5,291 nucleotides of DNA, from assembly GCA_947175285.1 (NCBI GenBank), contig CAMWMM010000370.1:1-5291 (forward strand), given 5' to 3'. This document shows, piece after piece, positions 1 to 5,291 of this stretch. Position numbers and translations under genes: made by a program. This DNA comes from an uncultured Lachnospiraceae bacterium (lineage in GTDB: Bacteria > Bacillota_A > Clostridia > Lachnospirales > Lachnospiraceae). Each line of letters starts with the position of its first letter. The stretch's first letter is position 1. The notes beneath the pieces are model-generated. The model saw only the letters and a list, made by a program, of their open reading frames with translations. It did no database searches and was not told the DNA's origin.

Positions 1-481
1 TCCTGCCGCATAAAACATCCATTGCATCGTACAGGGACGGATGCCACGGCTCCATGCCGAACGCCGCTGCGCAGGGACCGTAAACAGAAGCCGTATCGCA
101 TAACGTTGTCAGCAGGAATGTCATATTCGTATTATCCGAGAATCCCATGTACCACTTCGGTTTCGCCTGTTTTATCTTCTCGAAATCAACATCGTCCAGA
201 ATTTCGCACATCAACTCACCGCCGCCGCATGAAATAATCACATCATTATCCTCTCCGCAGTAAGATGTCTCCAGTTCTTTTGCACATTTGTACGGCGTAT
301 TGCTGATACCGATACCCTCCTGCGCATAACAGTTTTCACCAAACTGCAGCTTGTATCCGTCCGCAGTCCATATTTTCTGCGCATTTTTAAAAGCGCTCTT
401 GTATGGCTCTGTAGCACATCCAAATGAGGGAGCCACGAAGCCGATTGTTCCGTTTGGAGCTAAAAAATCAGGATATCTCAT
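1..481 (-). CDS. Peptidase family S66, LD-carboxypeptidase-like protein (N-terminal 160 residues; runs off left edge)
   Basis: Translating the minus strand from the ATG at 481-479 gives 160 uninterrupted residues up to the window edge, so the 3' end is missing. The start reads MRYPDFLAPNGTIGFVAPSFG, the usual S66 N-terminus with a T-I-G-x-V-A-P-S strand. Further on come VIISCGGGE (about 81-89) and GFSDNT, whose Ser115 is the expected nucleophile of the family (G-[YF]-S-D motif). The Glu and His of the Ser-Glu-His triad would lie in the missing C-terminal half. Family members are cytoplasmic serine peptidases: LdcA cleaves the terminal D-Ala from murein tetrapeptides during cell-wall recycling, and MccF-type members inactivate microcin C. 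Sequence alone does not say which applies here. The gene starts 20 bases after the stop of the upstream phosphatase gene, so the two are probably co-transcribed. AAGG nine bases before the ATG is a modest ribosome binding site. The family assignment is firm; the substrate is not. Confidence 0.9.
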   Translation of the reverse strand, partial: MRYPDFLAPNGTIGFVAPSFGCATEPYKSAFKNAQKIWTADGYKLQFGENCYAQEGIGISNTPYKCAKELETSYCGEDNDVIISCGGGELMCEILDDVDFEKIKQAKPKWYMGFSDNTNMTFLLTTLCDTASVYGPCAAAFGMEPWHPSLYDAMDVLCGR

Positions 482-501
482 AAACTTTTACCTTGCCCTT
501 T

Positions 502-1115
502 CTATTTCTGCACCTTATCAGCACGTTCTTTCCCCTTAAACTCCTTTTCTATGTGGCAATGCTCTTTTTGTAAAAGCAGTTTATCATCTTCAAAATCAAG
601 TTCAATCACATAAGGCATCCAGTCTATGATACGCAGAAAGTCCTTACAGCCAAACTCCGGACAGTAATAATTTAAAATGCGGCTAAGCGCCGTTCCGTGT
701 GTGCCGATGACAATATTTTGACCTTTATGCTTTGCCAGTATTTCCGAAAGCGCCGCTATATTTCTCTTTTGCACCATATTGATGGACTCGCCGCCCTCTT
801 CATGGTAATCATGATCCGCCCATCGCTTTTCAAACATACCGTGGTTGTTGCCGTCTGCCCCTTTTTCCCGCTCGCGCAGTCTCTCGTCCGTTACAATTTC
901 CAGTCCGTAAAATGCCGCAGAATCCGCAATCGTATCAAGGCTTCTCTGATAAGGACTGCAATAAAAGACATTGATGTCCTTGTCTTTCAAAAAATCCAGT
1001 ACAACCGCACTGTCTTTTTCCCCTCCGGCGTCAAAGGTCTGGTTCTGTCATTCTCCCACATATGCTCCGGCTGTGCATGACGCACGAAGTATACTCTTGT
1101 TATCACTATAGCCAC
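502..1115 (-). pseudogene. Histidine phosphatase family protein (phosphoglycerate mutase-like), broken by a -1 frameshift
   Basis: This is a branch-1 histidine phosphatase of about 204 residues once one base is restored. The 5' part, from GTG 1115, encodes MAIVITRVYFVRHAQPEH, with the RHA motif carrying the phosphate-accepting His13. It then runs to PLTPEG and leaves frame at a GGGGAAAAA run (1016-1024 on the plus strand, where it reads T5C4). The out-of-frame product stops after 42 residues at 989-987. The remaining 162 residues lie in the next frame and contain CSPYQRS (Arg58), LRERE (acidic residue, about 82) and GTHGT (second catalytic His140). All family motifs are therefore present, but split over two frames. 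An in-frame TGA at 1130-1128 bounds the start. GTG 1115 has AAAGGAAG very close before it; GTG 1106, in the same frame, has wider spacing and is the alternative. The substrate cannot be deduced. It precedes the S66 gene, likely in one operon. A sequencing error is as plausible as a true mutation. Confidence 0.85.
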
Positions 1116-1142
1116 ACTTCCTTTCTCTCAACCTGCATTTTC

Positions 1143-1151
1143 ATTCTACCA
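1143..1151 (-). promoter_or_regulatory. Probable extended -10 promoter for the phosphatase/S66 operon
   Basis: On the minus strand TGG TAGAAT reads as an extended -10 element (TGn followed by a hexamer with 5 of 6 matches to TATAAT). It sits about 28 bases before the GTG at 1115. Only a weak -35 (TTTCTG) lies 17 bases further upstream, as is common for extended -10 promoters. It falls between the clpB terminator and the next gene, where a promoter is expected. Confidence 0.5.
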
Positions 1152-1192
1152 TACTTTCAGGAAGGCAGAAACATCTTCTTTTTTCTCTGAAT

Positions 1193-1223
1193 AAAAAACA
1201 GACCGGATATCTGCTATCCGGTC
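1193..1223 (-). terminator. Intrinsic terminator of clpB
   Basis: On the minus strand, starting 10 bases after the clpB stop, GACCGGATA (1223-1215) pairs perfectly with TATCCGGTC (1209-1201). The loop is five bases and is followed by TGTTTTTTAT. A 9-bp GC-rich stem plus a six-T run is a classic Rho-independent terminator. It separates clpB from the downstream phosphatase gene. Confidence 0.9.
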
Positions 1224-1233
1224 CGCTTCTCTC

Positions 1234-3816
1234 TTATTTTCTTTCGGCGGTCAATTTATTCTCTTTTACGGTAATCAGTATGGTATCTTTTGCCGCCACC
1301 TCATCTGCCAGAATCAATTTAGCGGACAGTGTTTCTACATACTTCTGGATATAGCGTTTTAACGGTCTTGCACCATAAACGGGGTCGTAAGCATTATCTA
1401 CAATGAACCGCTCCGCTTCTTCTGTCAGTTCTATGCAAAGCTCCCTGTCAGCCAGACGCTTGTTCAAATCCGCTATAATTAACTGAATGATTCCACCTAT
1501 GACTCCTTTGGTCAATGGTTTGAAAAGTATCGTCTCGTCCAGACGGTTCAGAAATTCCGGACGGAAATGGTTCCGCAAATCATTTAACACCATTTCTTCC
1601 GCCTCCGGTCTGATATTACCTTCTTCGTCTATACCGTCCAGCAGATATTCCGCCCCGATATTGGATGTCATAATGAGAATCGTATTTTTAAAGTCCACCG
1701 TTCTTCCCTGAGAATCCGTAATGCGTCCGTCATCTAATACCTGTAATAACACATTAAATACGTCCGGATGCGCTTTCTCAATCTCGTCAAAGAGCACAAC
1801 GGAATACGGTTTTCTTCTGACTGATTCGGTCAATTGTCCGCCCTCTTCATAACCGACATATCCCGGAGGCGCTCCAATCAGTCTGGATACCGAATATTTC
1901 TCCATATATTCGCTCATATCGATACGAACCATGTTGTTTTCATCATCGAACAAAGATGCCGCAAGCGCCTTTGCCAGTTCCGTCTTACCGACTCCAGTAG
2001 GTCCCAAGAACAGGAATGACCCAATCGGTTTAGTCGGGTCTTTGATGCCCGCTTTGGAACGGATAATTGCTTCCGTTACTTTCGTCACGCCTTCTTCCTG
2101 ACCGATGACGCGTTTATGCAGTTCCTCGTCCAGATGCAGCGTCTTATTCCGCTCGCTCTCTGTCAGCTTTGCAACCGGAATACCTGTCCATCGGGAAATG
2201 ATTCTTGCAATTTCCTCTTCCGAAACGCTCTCATGCACAAGGGAAAGGTCCTGATTCTTTACTTTTTCCTCTTCTATTTCCAACTGCTTCTTTAATGCAG
2301 GGAGCTTGCCATAGCTGAGTTCCGCCGCCTTTTCATAATCTCCCTCGCGCTGTGCCACCTGAATCTGATTATTAGTCTCGTCAATTTCCTCTCTGATTTT
2401 AGAGAGTTTTTCAACGGATGCTTTTTCATTTTCCCACTGAGCCATTCTGTTATCCAGTTCAGATTTTGACTCCGCCAGCTCTTTTTGCAGGTTCTGCAGT
2501 CTCTCTTGACTTAATCGGTCATCTTCTTTTTTCAATGCCGTTTCTTCAATTTCAAGCTGCATGACTTTGCGCCGCAGTTCGTCCAGTTCCGTCGGCATGG
2601 AGTCCAGCTCTGTTTTAATCAGGGCGCAGGCTTCGTCTACTAAGTCAATCGCCTTATCCGGCAAAAAGCGGTCAGAAATATAGCGGTGGGAAAGCACTGC
2701 CGCACTGACAAGCGCATTGTCCATAATTTTGACACCATGATAAACTTCATAACGCTCTTTTAAACCGCGCAGAATGGAAATCGTATCCTCCACCGTAGGT
2801 TCTTCCACCATAACAGGCTGAAAACGCCGCTCTAAAGCTGCATCTTTCTCAATATACTGACGGTATTCATCCAGTGTGGTCGCACCGATACAATGCAGTT
2901 CGCCCCTTGCCAGCATGGGCTTTAACATATTGCCCGCATCCAGTGCACCGTCTGTCTTTCCAGCCCCGACAATCGTATGCAGCTCATCAATGAACAAAAT
3001 AATCTGCCCGTCGCTGTTTTTCACATCATCCAGCACCGCTTTCAGACGTTCCTCAAATTCGCCCCGGTACTTTGCACCTGCAACAAGCGCACCCATATCC
3101 AGTGCAAAAATCTTTTTATCCTTCAATCCCTCCGGCACATCCCCGCGAACGATACGCTGGGCAAGTCCCTCGGCAACTGCCGTCTTACCTACGCCGGGTT
3201 CACCGATTAAAACCGGATTGTTCTTTGTTTTTCTGGAAAGTATGCGGATAACATTGCGGATTTCATTATCTCTTCCGATAACAGGGTCCAGCTTCTGTTC
3301 TCTGGCTTTTTCCACCAAATCCTGTCCGTATTTCTCCAATGTATCATAAGTTGCCTCCGGGTTGTCGGAAGTTACCCTTTGATTCCCGCGCACCGTGGAA
3401 AGCGCCTGTAAAAAGCGTTCTCTGGAAATGCCGAATTCCCTGAAAATTTCCTTCATTTCTTTATTCGGGTGCGACAGCATGGCAAGGAAAAGATGTTCTA
3501 CGGAAACATATTCATCACCCATCTGCTTCGCTTCATCTTCCGCCGTTATCAACACTTTGTTCAAATCCGCTCCGATATAAATCTGTCCGCCCTGAACTTT
3601 GACACGCTTCTGCAGCGCCTGCTCTGCGCGGTTTAGGAAATACTCTTTCTGAATCTCCATTTTTTCAATCAGTTTCAGAATCAAACTGTCTTCTATCGTA
3701 AGAAGGCTGTAAAGAAGATGCTCCTGCTCGATTTCCTGATTGCCGTATTCATATGCCAGCTTCTCACACTGTTCCACTGACTGTATCGATTTTTGTGTAA
3801 ATTTCGTCAAATTCAT
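1234..3816 (-). CDS. clpB: ATP-dependent disaggregase chaperone ClpB (Hsp100)
   Basis: This is a complete 860-residue Hsp100 protein, the normal ClpB length. It is a cytoplasmic hexameric AAA+ motor that pulls polypeptides out of aggregates with DnaK/DnaJ/GrpE. Domains in order: the Clp N-domain repeats (about 1-145); AAA-1 with Walker A GEPGVGKT (205-212), Walker B ILFIDE (273-278), pore-loop KYRG (Tyr250) and an arginine pair (330-331); the coiled-coil middle domain (about 400-525), which includes the AELSYGKLP stretch matching the DnaK-contact region of the E. coli protein; and AAA-2 with Walker A GPTGVGKT (605-612), Walker B VVLFDE (673-678), pore-loop GYVGY (652-656) and sensor-2 GARPLKR (815-821). 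The middle domain sets it apart from ClpA, and the lack of the ClpP-binding tripeptide loop and of a McsB-type context sets it apart from ClpC. The ATG at 3816 has AGGAGG eight bases upstream. A CIRCE operator overlaps the promoter, so HrcA repression is expected. It is monocistronic, with a terminator just downstream. Nothing in the protein looks damaged. Confidence 0.98.
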   Translation of the reverse strand: MNLTKFTQKSIQSVEQCEKLAYEYGNQEIEQEHLLYSLLTIEDSLILKLIEKMEIQKEYFLNRAEQALQKRVKVQGGQIYIGADLNKVLITAEDEAKQMGDEYVSVEHLFLAMLSHPNKEMKEIFREFGISRERFLQALSTVRGNQRVTSDNPEATYDTLEKYGQDLVEKAREQKLDPVIGRDNEIRNVIRILSRKTKNNPVLIGEPGVGKTAVAEGLAQRIVRGDVPEGLKDKKIFALDMGALVAGAKYRGEFEERLKAVLDDVKNSDGQIILFIDELHTIVGAGKTDGALDAGNMLKPMLARGELHCIGATTLDEYRQYIEKDAALERRFQPVMVEEPTVEDTISILRGLKERYEVYHGVKIMDNALVSAAVLSHRYISDRFLPDKAIDLVDEACALIKTELDSMPTELDELRRKVMQLEIEETALKKEDDRLSQERLQNLQKELAESKSELDNRMAQWENEKASVEKLSKIREEIDETNNQIQVAQREGDYEKAAELSYGKLPALKKQLEIEEEKVKNQDLSLVHESVSEEEIARIISRWTGIPVAKLTESERNKTLHLDEELHKRVIGQEEGVTKVTEAIIRSKAGIKDPTKPIGSFLFLGPTGVGKTELAKALAASLFDDENNMVRIDMSEYMEKYSVSRLIGAPPGYVGYEEGGQLTESVRRKPYSVVLFDEIEKAHPDVFNVLLQVLDDGRITDSQGRTVDFKNTILIMTSNIGAEYLLDGIDEEGNIRPEAEEMVLNDLRNHFRPEFLNRLDETILFKPLTKGVIGGIIQLIIADLNKRLADRELCIELTEEAERFIVDNAYDPVYGARPLKRYIQKYVETLSAKLILADEVAAKDTILITVKENKLTAERK

Positions 3817-3824
3817 AACAGACT

Positions 3825-3830
3825 CCTCCT
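3825..3830 (-). promoter_or_regulatory. Ribosome binding site of clpB
   Basis: AGGAGG on the minus strand, eight bases before the ATG at 3816, is a full-consensus Shine-Dalgarno sequence. It fixes the clpB start. Confidence 0.9.
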
Positions 3831-3851
3831 CTTTGTTCTAGTTGCAATATA

Positions 3852-3880
3852 ACAATACTGCATTTTGTTAGCACTGTCAA
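3852..3880 (-). promoter_or_regulatory. Sigma-A promoter of clpB
   Basis: Read on the minus strand, a perfect -35 TTGACA (3880-3875) is followed by exactly 17 bases and a -10 TATTGT (3857-3852; 4 of 6 matches). Transcription would start near 3845, giving a leader of roughly 30 bases before the ATG. The -35 box lies within the CIRCE spacer and right arm, so HrcA binding would block RNA polymerase directly. Confidence 0.8.
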
Positions 3881-3894
3881 GAGGTGAGTGCTAA
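3868..3894 (-). promoter_or_regulatory. CIRCE operator (HrcA binding site)
   Basis: On the plus strand TTAGCACTG (3868-3876), nine bases, then GAGTGCTAA (3886-3894) match the CIRCE consensus TTAGCACTC-N9-GAGTGCTAA at 17 of 18 arm positions. The only change is the last base of the plus-strand left arm (C to G). CIRCE is the operator of the heat-shock repressor HrcA, which controls groESL and dnaK operons in Firmicutes and clpB in some lineages. HrcA itself is not in the window. Confidence 0.95.
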
Positions 3895-3897
3895 AAT

Positions 3898-3926
3898 TGT
3901 ATAAACTATTTCTAAAAAGCTGATAA
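3898..3926 (-). promoter_or_regulatory. Possible second, upstream clpB promoter
   Basis: On the minus strand TTATCA (3926-3921; 4 of 6 matches to TTGACA) and TATACA (3903-3898; 4 of 6 to TATAAT) are separated by exactly 17 bases. A start near 3891 would fall inside the CIRCE element, so the operator would be at +1 of this promoter. In AT-rich DNA such a match can arise by chance, so this is tentative. Confidence 0.35.
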
Positions 3927-3970
3927 AATGGGAGTTTTTCGGGTGTGGTTACTTTTACAAAACCGTATTT

Positions 3971-3992
3971 TGTACCTTTTCTGTACCTTTTG
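3971..3992. repeat. Two tandem 11-bp direct repeats next to the integrase end
   Basis: TGTACCTTTTC (3971-3981) is followed directly by TGTACCTTTTG (3982-3992); ten of eleven bases are identical. They lie between the integrase terminator and the clpB promoter. Short tandem repeats near the integrase gene are typical of arm-type sites bound by the N-terminal domain of Tn916/lambda-type integrases. The role here is inferred from position only; the integrase fragment in this window has lost that domain. Confidence 0.5.
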
Positions 3993-3994
3993 CG

Positions 3995-4042
3995 AAAAAA
4001 TCCTGCTGCCAAATATAATATTTTATATCAGATGGCAGCAGG
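3995..4042 (-). terminator. Intrinsic terminator after the integrase fragment
   Basis: On the minus strand CCTGCTGCCA (4042-4033) and TGGCAGCAGG (4011-4002) form a perfect 10-bp stem. The 21-base AT-rich loop can itself partly pair. The stem is followed by ATTTTTTCG. It starts 11 bases after the integrase stop and would keep element transcripts out of the clpB promoter. Confidence 0.85.
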
Positions 4043-4053
4043 TGCATTCTTTT

Positions 4054-4716
4054 CTATCCAATCTTCATATTCTCTTGTACAGCTTCCATCTTTTCTTGAA
4101 TCTGCGCAAAATCCAAATGAGTATATACATCAAGTGTTACAGACACATTGGCGTGACCCATGATATACTGCAGTACTTTAGGTTCAAGCCCTGACTCTGC
4201 CAGTCTTGTACAAGCAGTATGCCTTAATATGTGCGCTGAAACATGCGGTAACAGTTCCGGCGCTCTGTGTTCCTTTCCTGCCTGTGCAGCCTCTAATTTG
4301 TTATACGCCTTAACAACATTATCAAGAACAAAATTAATGGCATTTGTGGCATAAGGCTTTCCCTGTGTATTGGTAAAGACAAAATCAGAAATTCCCTCAA
4401 CCTCCTGCGGCTTCATTGCCTTACCCAACAGAAGATACAATTCTTTCTGCCTAATCAGGCTCTTTCTCGCGTTTTCTGTCAGAGGAATATCACGTTTCCC
4501 TGCATCTGTCTTTAAATCCTGAATATGGAATTTACAACCGTCACCTAAATTCCTATAAATAAGCTGTTGTCTGATATGTACTACATTTTCTTTCATATCC
4601 ACATCCGTCCACCGTAACCCAGTCAATTCTCCGACACGAAGTCCAGTAGACAATGCAAAGATAATCATTGGATAATACACGGAATACTTATTACTGCTTT
4701 TGATGAAATTTAACAA
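4054..4716 (-). pseudogene. Tyrosine recombinase/integrase, catalytic domain only (5'-truncated)
   Basis: The fragment is 220 residues counted from a TTG at 4716. It covers the whole catalytic domain of a tyrosine site-specific recombinase. Visible catalytic residues are Arg27 in STGLRVGE, Lys69 in the beta-hairpin DLKTDAGKRDIPL, His162 and Arg165 in HILRHT, His188 in MGHANV, and the nucleophile Tyr198 in DVYTHLD. The pattern resembles integrases of Tn916-like elements and phages of Firmicutes, which are usually 370-410 residues. About 170 residues with the arm-binding and core-binding (SAM-like) domains are missing. Upstream the frame stays open to 4821 but encodes an IS256 transposase fragment instead, so the 5' half was lost by a rearrangement. 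The TTG could serve as a start, with GGGGGAG nine bases before it, but a protein without its DNA-binding half is unlikely to recombine normally. It ends at its own terminator and probably marks one end of a decayed integrative element beside clpB. Confidence 0.88.
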
Positions 4717-4976
4717 GAGAGCAATCTCCCCCAGGGATGAAGTGACTCTCTTTTTGCTGTAACCGTTACGGCTGTCATCTGTTTCTTTTTTACGGAAGTC
4801 ATACTTTGAGTATCCGAGTTTTTATCCATCTCGGTTTCCAGCATGCCCTGTAGGGTATCTCCTAACAGCTCTTTGAGCATTTCCTGCACATCCGCAGCAT
4901 CCTCCAGATGGTAATGCTCGATGAGAGTGTTTATGAACGCTTTACGTTCTGGTGAGAGTTTTCTTTATCTCGCCAT
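4717..4976 (-). pseudogene. IS256-family transposase, N-terminal fragment with nonsense codon and frameshift
   Basis: From the ATG at 4976-4974 the minus strand reads MAR-stop-RKLSPERKAF, then HLEDAADVQEMLKELLGDTL and QGMLETEMD, which is a typical N-terminus of IS256/mutator transposases. Codon 4 is TAA (4967-4965), where one base change from AAA would explain it. Near 4817-4823 one base is missing, after which the reading continues in another frame as LGYSKYDFRKK and SRNGYSKKRVTSSLGEI, the conserved LGYxKYD and RNGYxxK motifs of the family. About 87 of some 390-410 residues remain, and the catalytic DDE residues, which lie later, are gone. GGAGG six bases before the ATG is a good ribosome binding site, located inside a hairpin. 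The fragment is then fused to the integrase remnant. The gene is certainly dead; the family assignment rests on remembered motifs. Confidence 0.8.
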
Positions 4977-4979
4977 AAT

Positions 4980-5025
4980 AAACCTCCAAACTGAGCAATT
5001 TTATCTTACATCAGTTTGAAGGTTT
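4980..5025 (-). promoter_or_regulatory. Leader hairpin overlapping the transposase ribosome binding site
   Basis: AAACCTCCAAACTGA (4980-4994) and TCAGTTTGAAGGTTT (5011-5025) are 15-base inverted repeats with one mismatch, separated by 16 bases. In a leftward transcript the 3' arm contains the GGAGG ribosome binding site (4987-4983) of the transposase, so folding would hide it. Such hairpins near IS ends are known to stop translation of transposase from read-through transcripts, for example in IS10 and IS50. The role in this IS is inferred. Confidence 0.6.
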
Positions 5026-5045
5026 ACAAAAACTTAAGATTAATC

Positions 5046-5099
5046 CCAAGGAACGCTGATTAGTTACTATTTTATTACATGCTTTTTCATAGATTCATT
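5046..5099. other. Short intergenic stretch with no recognised feature
   Basis: This AT-rich spacer lies between the end of the unrecognised right-edge gene and the IS256 remnant. I see no terminator hairpin, promoter pair or RNA gene in it. The outer end of the IS may fall at its left margin. Confidence 0.4.
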
Positions 5100-5291
5100 T
5101 CACTTCATACCTTCATATACCTCTTTGCATTTTATCATAAATTCTTCACTCATCTGTTCCAACACTCCGATTTCTTCCGTAGGAATTGCAATCATTTCAT
5201 AGTATTTTTTCGCTAATTCCTCCTCTTTTTGTAAATGATAATAGACATACAAACTATTTACCATTCTTGAGTTAGATGCATATTTATATTC
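5100..5291 (-). CDS. C-terminal fragment of an unrecognised protein (runs off right edge)
   Basis: The last 63 codons of a minus-strand reading frame enter from the window edge and stop at TGA 5102-5100. The peptide is rich in Glu, Lys and Tyr, with no long hydrophobic segment. The stretch with SRMVNSLYVYYHLQKEEELA followed by KKYYEMI looks alpha-helical, with spacing reminiscent of one TPR-like helix pair, but this is not enough to name a family. The DNA is strikingly AT-rich (17 G+C in the 60 bases at 5221-5280), unlike clpB and the left-hand genes, which fits acquired DNA. The start and most of the gene are outside the window. The frame is open throughout, and a frame of this length could arise by chance, so it is only moderately supported. 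Confidence 0.5.
   Translation of the reverse strand, partial: EYKYASNSRMVNSLYVYYHLQKEEELAKKYYEMIAIPTEEIGVLEQMSEEFMIKCKEVYEGMK

Larger units (their letters stand above)
4717..5045 (-). mobile_element. Remnant 5' end of an IS256-family (mutator-type) insertion sequence
   Basis: The segment contains the leader hairpin and the first part of an IS256-type transposase, oriented leftward. Its left limit is the junction with the integrase fragment, where transposase-like sequence (SSLGEI) gives way to recombinase sequence (LLNFIKSS). The outer limit is uncertain: the terminal inverted repeat should lie in about 5026-5060, but the partner end is absent, so the boundary cannot be confirmed. Roughly the last three quarters of the element is missing. 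Confidence 0.65.

Noticed and set aside
238..423. 61-residue minus-strand open frame
   Set aside because: It lies out of frame inside the S66 peptidase gene, whose own frame is open and shows family motifs; this is a shadow.
697..1080. 127-residue plus-strand open frame
   Set aside because: It is antisense to the histidine phosphatase gene, with no ribosome binding site and no recognisable domain.
2876..3349. 157-residue plus-strand open frame
   Set aside because: It is antisense to the AAA-1 region of clpB; its Ser- and Pro-rich composition is typical of a shadow of a conserved gene.
3971..3992. Possible start of a CRISPR-like or satellite array
   Set aside because: Only two adjacent copies without spacers; position next to an integrase fits arm-type sites better.
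3764..4012. 82-residue minus-strand open frame across the clpB promoter
   Set aside because: It runs through the integrase terminator, CIRCE operator and clpB start in another frame; no protein family resemblance.
3928..4194. Two overlapping plus-strand frames opposite the integrase end
   Set aside because: Antisense to the integrase 3' end and terminator; low-complexity hydrophobic peptides without a start signal.
4980..5025. Inverted repeat as an intrinsic terminator or as the IS terminal inverted repeats
   Set aside because: No T-run follows on either strand, and both arms lie on the same side of the transposase gene, so they are not the two IS ends.
1..5291. tRNA, rRNA, riboswitch or defence-system genes
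   Set aside because: Nothing with cloverleaf, rRNA-like or known riboswitch features, and no nuclease, reverse transcriptase or toxin motif was visible on either strand.

Overview
The window looks like a chromosomal segment of a Gram-positive anaerobe, most likely a clostridium of the Lachnospiraceae. The pointers are strong AGGAGG-type ribosome binding sites, a CIRCE operator in front of clpB, and proteins that read like Lachnospiraceae homologues. The taxon is an inference from protein resemblance; there is no marker gene. Every gene seen lies on the minus strand, so transcription runs from right to left.

Right part (about 3970-5291) is accessory DNA. At the right edge is the C-terminal end of an unrecognised AT-rich gene (5100-5291). 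Left of it is the 5' end of an IS256-family insertion sequence: a hairpin leader and the first ~87 codons of its transposase, carrying a nonsense codon and a frameshift. This remnant is joined directly to the catalytic half of a Tn916/phage-type tyrosine recombinase that has lost its N-terminal DNA-binding half. The recombinase fragment ends at an intrinsic terminator, followed by two tandem copies of a 10-11 bp repeat that could be integrase arm sites. This looks like the decayed integrase end of an old integrative element.

Middle part (1193-3926) is the core heat-shock locus. A sigma-A promoter with a perfect TTGACA box lies inside a CIRCE operator, and a second weaker promoter may lie upstream. 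It drives a complete 860-residue ClpB disaggregase, which ends at a strong hairpin terminator.

Left part (1-1151) holds two metabolic genes that look like one operon behind an extended -10 promoter. The first is a histidine-phosphatase (phosphoglycerate mutase-like) gene broken by a one-base deletion in a G/A homopolymer. The second, 20 bases on, is a peptidase family S66 (LD-carboxypeptidase-like) gene that runs off the left edge.

No RNA gene, CRISPR array or recognisable defence system is visible. The most interesting points are the integrase/IS256 chimera, the possible arm repeats, the SD-sequestering hairpin of the IS, and the architecture of the clpB control region. I do not see convincing evidence for a new biological system.
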